This document shows, in pieces, positions 49,157-51,757 of a stretch of DNA of 51,757 nt (positions within the stretch are counted from its first letter, which is position 1; each line of letters starts with the position of its first letter). The stretch is from Prevotella sp. Its GTDB lineage: Bacteria; Bacteroidota; Bacteroidia; Bacteroidales; Bacteroidaceae. The notes below the pieces were generated by a model. That model saw only the letters and a list, made by a program, of their open reading frames with translations, was not told the DNA's origin and searched no databases. The stretch spans positions 1 through 51,757 of the forward strand of contig JAFTQG010000002.1 in assembly GCA_017462915.1 (NCBI GenBank), given 5' to 3'. The translations under genes and the position numbers were made by a program.

Positions 49157-49358
49157 ATAAGTAAGTCAACAAAATTAATGTATGATATAAAGCGTAGTTG
49201 TTTTTTGAGATGTTTTCGTCTTGGAACGAAGGAGCATAGCGGGCTATGTGACTGAGTGCAAAGGCGAAAACAGCCGAAAAGAACAAGGTTTATACATACA
49301 AGATTTTACTGCCTATTTCGTTACAGATTGTATCGGTTAATTTTGTTGACTTACTTAT
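49157..49358. mobile_element. MITE-like element with 22-bp perfect terminal inverted repeats
   Basis: ATAAGTAAGTCAACAAAATTAA (49157-49178) is the exact reverse complement of 49337-49358. The roughly 200-bp element has no coding capacity. Its right 113 bp recur at 966-1078, 48 kb away, which supports mobility. No transposase lies in the window. A TA-type target cannot be confirmed from this copy alone. Confidence 0.85.
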
Positions 49359-49417
49359 AATAAGAAGAGTGATGTCACCACAAATCAGATGACCGATTTG
49401 GGATAACGCCACCAAGG

Positions 49418-49491
49418 GTCACCCTTTGCCTTACAAAGGGTGACATTTTACACAACAAAGGGTGACATTTCGTCATGCGAAATGTCACCCT
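49418..49491. repeat. GTCACCC/GGGTGAC palindromic intergenic element, copy 3
   Basis: GTCACCCTTTG (49419-49429) is inverted at 49434-49444. AGGGTGACATTTCG (49459-49472) is inverted perfectly at 49478-49491 around TCATG. It shares words and design with the elements at 16008 and 23136. Confidence 0.85.
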
Positions 49492-49621
49492 GCGGAAGGC
49501 TTATCGTAACATATTATAAAACAGCCATATACACATCTCTTGATTTCCTGTATAGGCAAAATGTCAAAGGTCCCATAAAACGAGAACAAAACCCAAATTG
49601 TTTGTGCCGTGAAACGAAGTT
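49492..49621. other. Spacer with no recognised feature
   Basis: About 130 bases between the palindromic element and the repeat arm. No ORF with support, promoter or hairpin was seen. Confidence 0.4.
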
Positions 49622-49733
49622 CAAACAACGAAACAACCAAACGACTAAACAACTAAAACACCAAACAACTAAAACAACCAAACGACTAAACCACTAAACA
49701 ACCAAACCACCAAAACACCAAACAACAAAACCA
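49622..49733. repeat. Repeat arm downstream of the MFS gene
   Basis: The plus strand reads CAAACAACGAAACAACCAAACG and many similar units. In MFS-gene orientation this is a GGTTTAGTGG-type arm that begins within a few bases of the stop, as after other genes. No complementary arm follows, because no gene in the same direction is next. Confidence 0.85.
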
Positions 49734-50933
49734 CTACCCTCTCCTTCGCTCGATGTCGGGAAGGAAGCCCGCTACTACACCCAGCAGCGGCAGCAAGGTG
49801 CTCACCTGGAAGATAAACTCCACACTCGTCCTGTCGGCAAGCCAACCGAAAAAGGCGGAACCTATGCCTCCGAGACCGAAGTTAAGGCCGAAGAAAAGTC
49901 CTGCCATCATACCTATCTTGTCGGGTTTCAGTTCGGTGGCATACACAAGTATCGCCGAGAAGGCGGAGGAGATGACAAGGCCGATGATGACGGCGAGGAC
50001 CACCGTCACCGCAAATCCCGTGTAAGGCAGGGCAAGGGCAAAGGGCGCAGCACCGAGGATAGAGCCCCATATCACATACTTGCGCCCGTAACGGTCGCCG
50101 AGAGTGCCGCCGACAATGGTGCCTACGGCCACGGAGGCGAGGAAAGCGAAAAGGCATAGCTGTGAGGTCTGGATGCTGACGCCGAACTTGTCGATGAGGA
50201 AAAACGTGAAGTAGCTCGTCATGCTCGCCATGTAGAAATACTTGGAGAACGTGAGGATGCAGAGCATCAGTATCGCGCCGCGTATCTGACGGCGTGACAG
50301 AGTCTGCACCGCCGGATTGGGCACGACGGCCTTCGTCCGTATCCTGTGGAGCTGTCTCTTGTACCAGCTGCCTACTGGCAGCAGTGTGCTGCCAGCGATA
50401 AGGGCGGCAATGGCAAACCATGCTATGGACTCCTGACCCAAGGGCAGGATGACTACCGCCGCCAGCAAAGGGCCTATGGCACTGCCGCCGTTGCCTCCCA
50501 CCTGGAAGATGGACTGTGCGAGACCTCTCCGCTGTCCGCCAGCCATCTGGGCTATGCGCGACGATTCGGGATGAAATATCGACGACCCCATGCCTATCAC
50601 CGCCACAGCAAGCACTATCGTGGCAAAGCTGGCGGCAAAGGAGAGCATGATGATGCCCGTGAACGTGAACATCATGCCTGTTGAGAGGGAGTAAGGATGC
50701 GGATGACGGTCGGAATAAAGCCCGACAAGTGGTTGCAGGATAGACGATGACAGCTGGAACATCAGTGTCATGATGCCTATCTGTCCGAACGAGAACCCGT
50801 ACTTCTCCTTCAGCATAGGATATATGGACGGTATGACAGACTGCATCATATCGTTAAGCAGATGGGCAAAACTGATGGCAAACAATACCGAATACACCGT
50901 CTGCCCCATATCCTTGTTCATAAACTTCTTCAT
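49734..50933 (-). CDS. MFS exporter, fosmidomycin-resistance (Fsr) type
   Basis: This 399-residue transporter with 12 predicted helices belongs to the major facilitator superfamily, closest to Fsr: FAISFAHLLNDMMQSVIPSIYPMLKEKYGFSFGQIG at the N-terminus (about 18-53), LVGLYSDRHPHPYSL in the A-like loop between helices 2 and 3, and GMGSSIFHPESSRIAQMAGGQRRGLAQSIFQVGGNGGSAIGPLLA (about 115-160). A drug or metabolite efflux role by proton antiport is likely; the substrate is not determinable. A long leader of about 150 bases that looks structured precedes it. Confidence 0.88.
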   Translation of the reverse strand: MKKFMNKDMGQTVYSVLFAISFAHLLNDMMQSVIPSIYPMLKEKYGFSFGQIGIMTLMFQLSSSILQPLVGLYSDRHPHPYSLSTGMMFTFTGIIMLSFAASFATIVLAVAVIGMGSSIFHPESSRIAQMAGGQRRGLAQSIFQVGGNGGSAIGPLLAAVVILPLGQESIAWFAIAALIAGSTLLPVGSWYKRQLHRIRTKAVVPNPAVQTLSRRQIRGAILMLCILTFSKYFYMASMTSYFTFFLIDKFGVSIQTSQLCLFAFLASVAVGTIVGGTLGDRYGRKYVIWGSILGAAPFALALPYTGFAVTVVLAVIIGLVISSAFSAILVYATELKPDKIGMMAGLFFGLNFGLGGIGSAFFGWLADRTSVEFIFQVSTLLPLLGVVAGFLPDIERRRG

Positions 50934-51086
50934 TACATTATCACTGTCTTTTTTAGCTATTCTTGCACAATACTCTTTTTACATTTTCTCACCCGCCGTC
51001 TTCATGCGCCACAGGCTTTCTGGGTGCAAGGATAACGCAAGCCGTAGGCTATCAAGTTTGCCTAAATTAGCCGAGGTGAACCTTAT
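50934..51086 (-). promoter_or_regulatory. Long, possibly structured leader of the MFS gene
   Basis: Between the inferred transcription start and the ATG at 50933, the leader contains GATAGCCTACGGCTTGCG and a CACCC...GGGTG pairing around GCCTGTGGCGCATGAAGACG (gene orientation). It is unlike the simple repeat leaders elsewhere in the window and richer in G and C than its flanks. I could not match it to a riboswitch class that I know well. A cis-regulatory RNA controlling an exporter is plausible. Confidence 0.35.
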
Positions 51087-51092
51087 ATTGTG

Positions 51093-51100
51093 CAAAGATA
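51093..51100 (-). promoter_or_regulatory. -7 element TATCTTTG for the MFS gene
   Basis: On the minus strand TATCTTTG followed by CAC fits TAnnTTTG. Transcription would start near 51086 and produce a leader of about 150 bases. Confidence 0.65.
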
Positions 51101-51135
51101 CAAAAATTCTTGAAAACCTCAACATATACAGACAC

Positions 51136-51186
51136 AAAAACGATTCATACCATTTGTCTAAGAGTTTGTACAAATGATATGAATCG
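51136..51186 (-). terminator. Intrinsic terminator at the leader-distal end of the CRISPR array
   Basis: Bases 51141-51157 and 51170-51186 form a 17-bp stem with one mismatch (CGATTCAT..ATTTGT) and a 12-base loop. On the minus strand the stem is followed by TTTTTG (51136-51140), which makes a canonical terminator for transcripts coming from the CRISPR side. It also insulates the MFS promoter. Confidence 0.75.
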
Positions 51187-51224
51187 CAACACGAACCATG
51201 ACTATCGGTCTATATAAGTCGACG

Positions 51225-51755
51225 AGTCTAATCCTTGTGTTAGTGGAACACTCCCTAACATTGCCTCAGCTGAAAGACTCCACGAAACGGAGTTAGTCTT
51301 AATCCTTGTTTTAATGGAACACTCCCTAACATACGAAAGTGCAGAAGAAAGAAAAAAGCGTGAAGTCTTAATCCTTGTTTTAGTGGAACACTCCCTAACG
51401 CACCGATCAGGGTGAAGAGTTCGCAATGAAAGCGTCTTAATCCTTGTTTTAGTGGAACACTCCCTAACTCTGAGAAGACAGTGGCGCAATCCACTGTAGA
51501 AAACGTGTCTTAATCCTTGTTTTAGTGGAACACTCCCTAACAGACTATAGGCTTGACATCTCGGACACAAGAATGTTCGTCTTAATCCTTGTTTTAGTGG
51601 AACACTCCCTAACGCAACATCGACGCGATGGTGAAGTTGGCAGAAGCTAGTCTTAATCCTTGTTTTAGTGGAACACTCCCTAACTGAAATCCGTAAAGGA
51701 CTACAGACTAATTCAATACTGTCTTAATCCTTGTTTTAGTGGAACACTCCCTAAC
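51225..51755 (-). CRISPR. CRISPR array, 8 repeats of 35 bp visible, cut by the window end
   Basis: Repeats start at 51225, 51296, 51365, 51434, 51507, 51579, 51650 and 51721. The plus-strand consensus begins GTCTTAATCCTTGTTTTAG and ends GGAACACTCCCTAAC. The seven spacers are 36, 34, 34, 38, 37, 36 and 36 bases long and all different. The first repeat is degenerate and the second has one change, so the left end is leader-distal. Read on the minus strand, the repeat ends in GGATTAAGAC, giving an 8-nt handle ATTAAGAC similar to ATTGAAAC of type I-B/III repeats. The terminator at 51136 also supports minus transcription. No cas gene is in the window; they and the leader should lie to the right. 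Confidence 0.96.
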
Positions 51756-51757
51756 AA

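Noticed and set aside
51202-51570. 122-residue minus-strand ORF with repeated LGSVPLKQGLR units
   Set aside because: It is a translation of the CRISPR repeats and spacers, not a gene.
51225-51755. Type VI-B or II-C CRISPR assignment, common in Bacteroidetes
   Set aside because: Those repeats have other conserved ends and lengths (36 or about 47 bp, usually with GTTGTG/ACAAC ends), and spacers there are more uniform. The handle here fits type I-B/III better, but cas genes are not visible.

Overview
The window looks like chromosomal DNA of a Bacteroidales bacterium, most likely Prevotellaceae. The evidence is the Bacteroidetes promoter signature TAnnTTTG upstream of many genes, families largely confined to this phylum (DUF4954, DUF4922, DUF5703, Bacteroidetes-type RHS cores), near absence of strong Shine-Dalgarno sites, and the gene order rlmN / pdxA-like / sigma-54 activator / lptE. 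No rRNA or tRNA gene was seen. Most of the window is dense, moderately GC-rich core sequence, broken by two AT-rich accessory blocks and, at the right edge, a CRISPR array cut by the window end.

Layout. 1-1080: a secreted YhcH-family protein, then remnants of small mobile elements. 1095-4256: an AT-rich minus-strand RHS polymorphic-toxin cassette array with duplicated heads and small membrane proteins, one frameshifted. 4257-5410: gene-free sequence full of short repeats. 5411-15821: hflX, a DUF4954 hexapeptide protein, an M16 protease, class I fumarase, an Orn/Lys/Arg-type decarboxylase and an aminopropyltransferase (polyamine pair). 16162-23037: a DUF5703 glycosidase-like protein, a sensor kinase, a Nudix hydrolase, an LPG-synthase-type membrane protein and rmuC. 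23394-27289: glycosyltransferase, wecE-like and wecD-like genes (4-amino-deoxysugar route) and a flavodoxin-fold oxidoreductase. 27385-37992: a seven-gene minus-strand defence operon. 38189-44886: cysK, prolyl-tRNA deacylase, rlmN, a decayed pdxA homologue, a Sir2 protein, a sigma-54 activator, lptE and yraN. 45191-48829: a very large GT2 / HIT-like DUF4922 / SpoIID fusion. 49157-51755: a MITE, palindromic repeats, an Fsr-type MFS exporter with a long leader, a terminator, and the CRISPR array (8 repeats of 35 bp visible), read as minus-strand transcribed with its leader outside the window.

The main candidate system is the operon at 27385-37992. In order of transcription it encodes an OLD/RecF-like AAA ATPase, a separate TOPRIM protein, a 5-cytosine DNA methyltransferase, a protein with an N-terminal MORC/Hsp90-like GHKL ATPase and a C-terminal histidine-kinase-like half, a receiver-domain protein, a McrB-like AAA+ motor with a DUF3578 N-terminus, and a DUF2357 PD-(D/E)XK nuclease. 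Stops and starts overlap or nearly touch along most of it. This resembles a modification-plus-McrBC-like restriction machine with a phosphorelay-like control pair, joined to a split OLD/TOPRIM module. AT content changes inside the mcrB-like gene, at the boundary between its recognition and motor domains, which suggests modular exchange.

A second unusual signal covers the whole window. Most intergenic gaps in the core regions are built from 7-8 nt degenerate repeats in three 'vocabularies' (CCAAACGACTAAAC-like, AACTCATAACTCAC-like and CCGTATAACCGTAC-like). A G/T-rich arm follows the upstream stop codon (or the promoter), and a complementary A/C-rich arm ends just before the next start codon. 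A separate family of GTCACCC/GGGTGAC palindromes sits in at least three other gaps.
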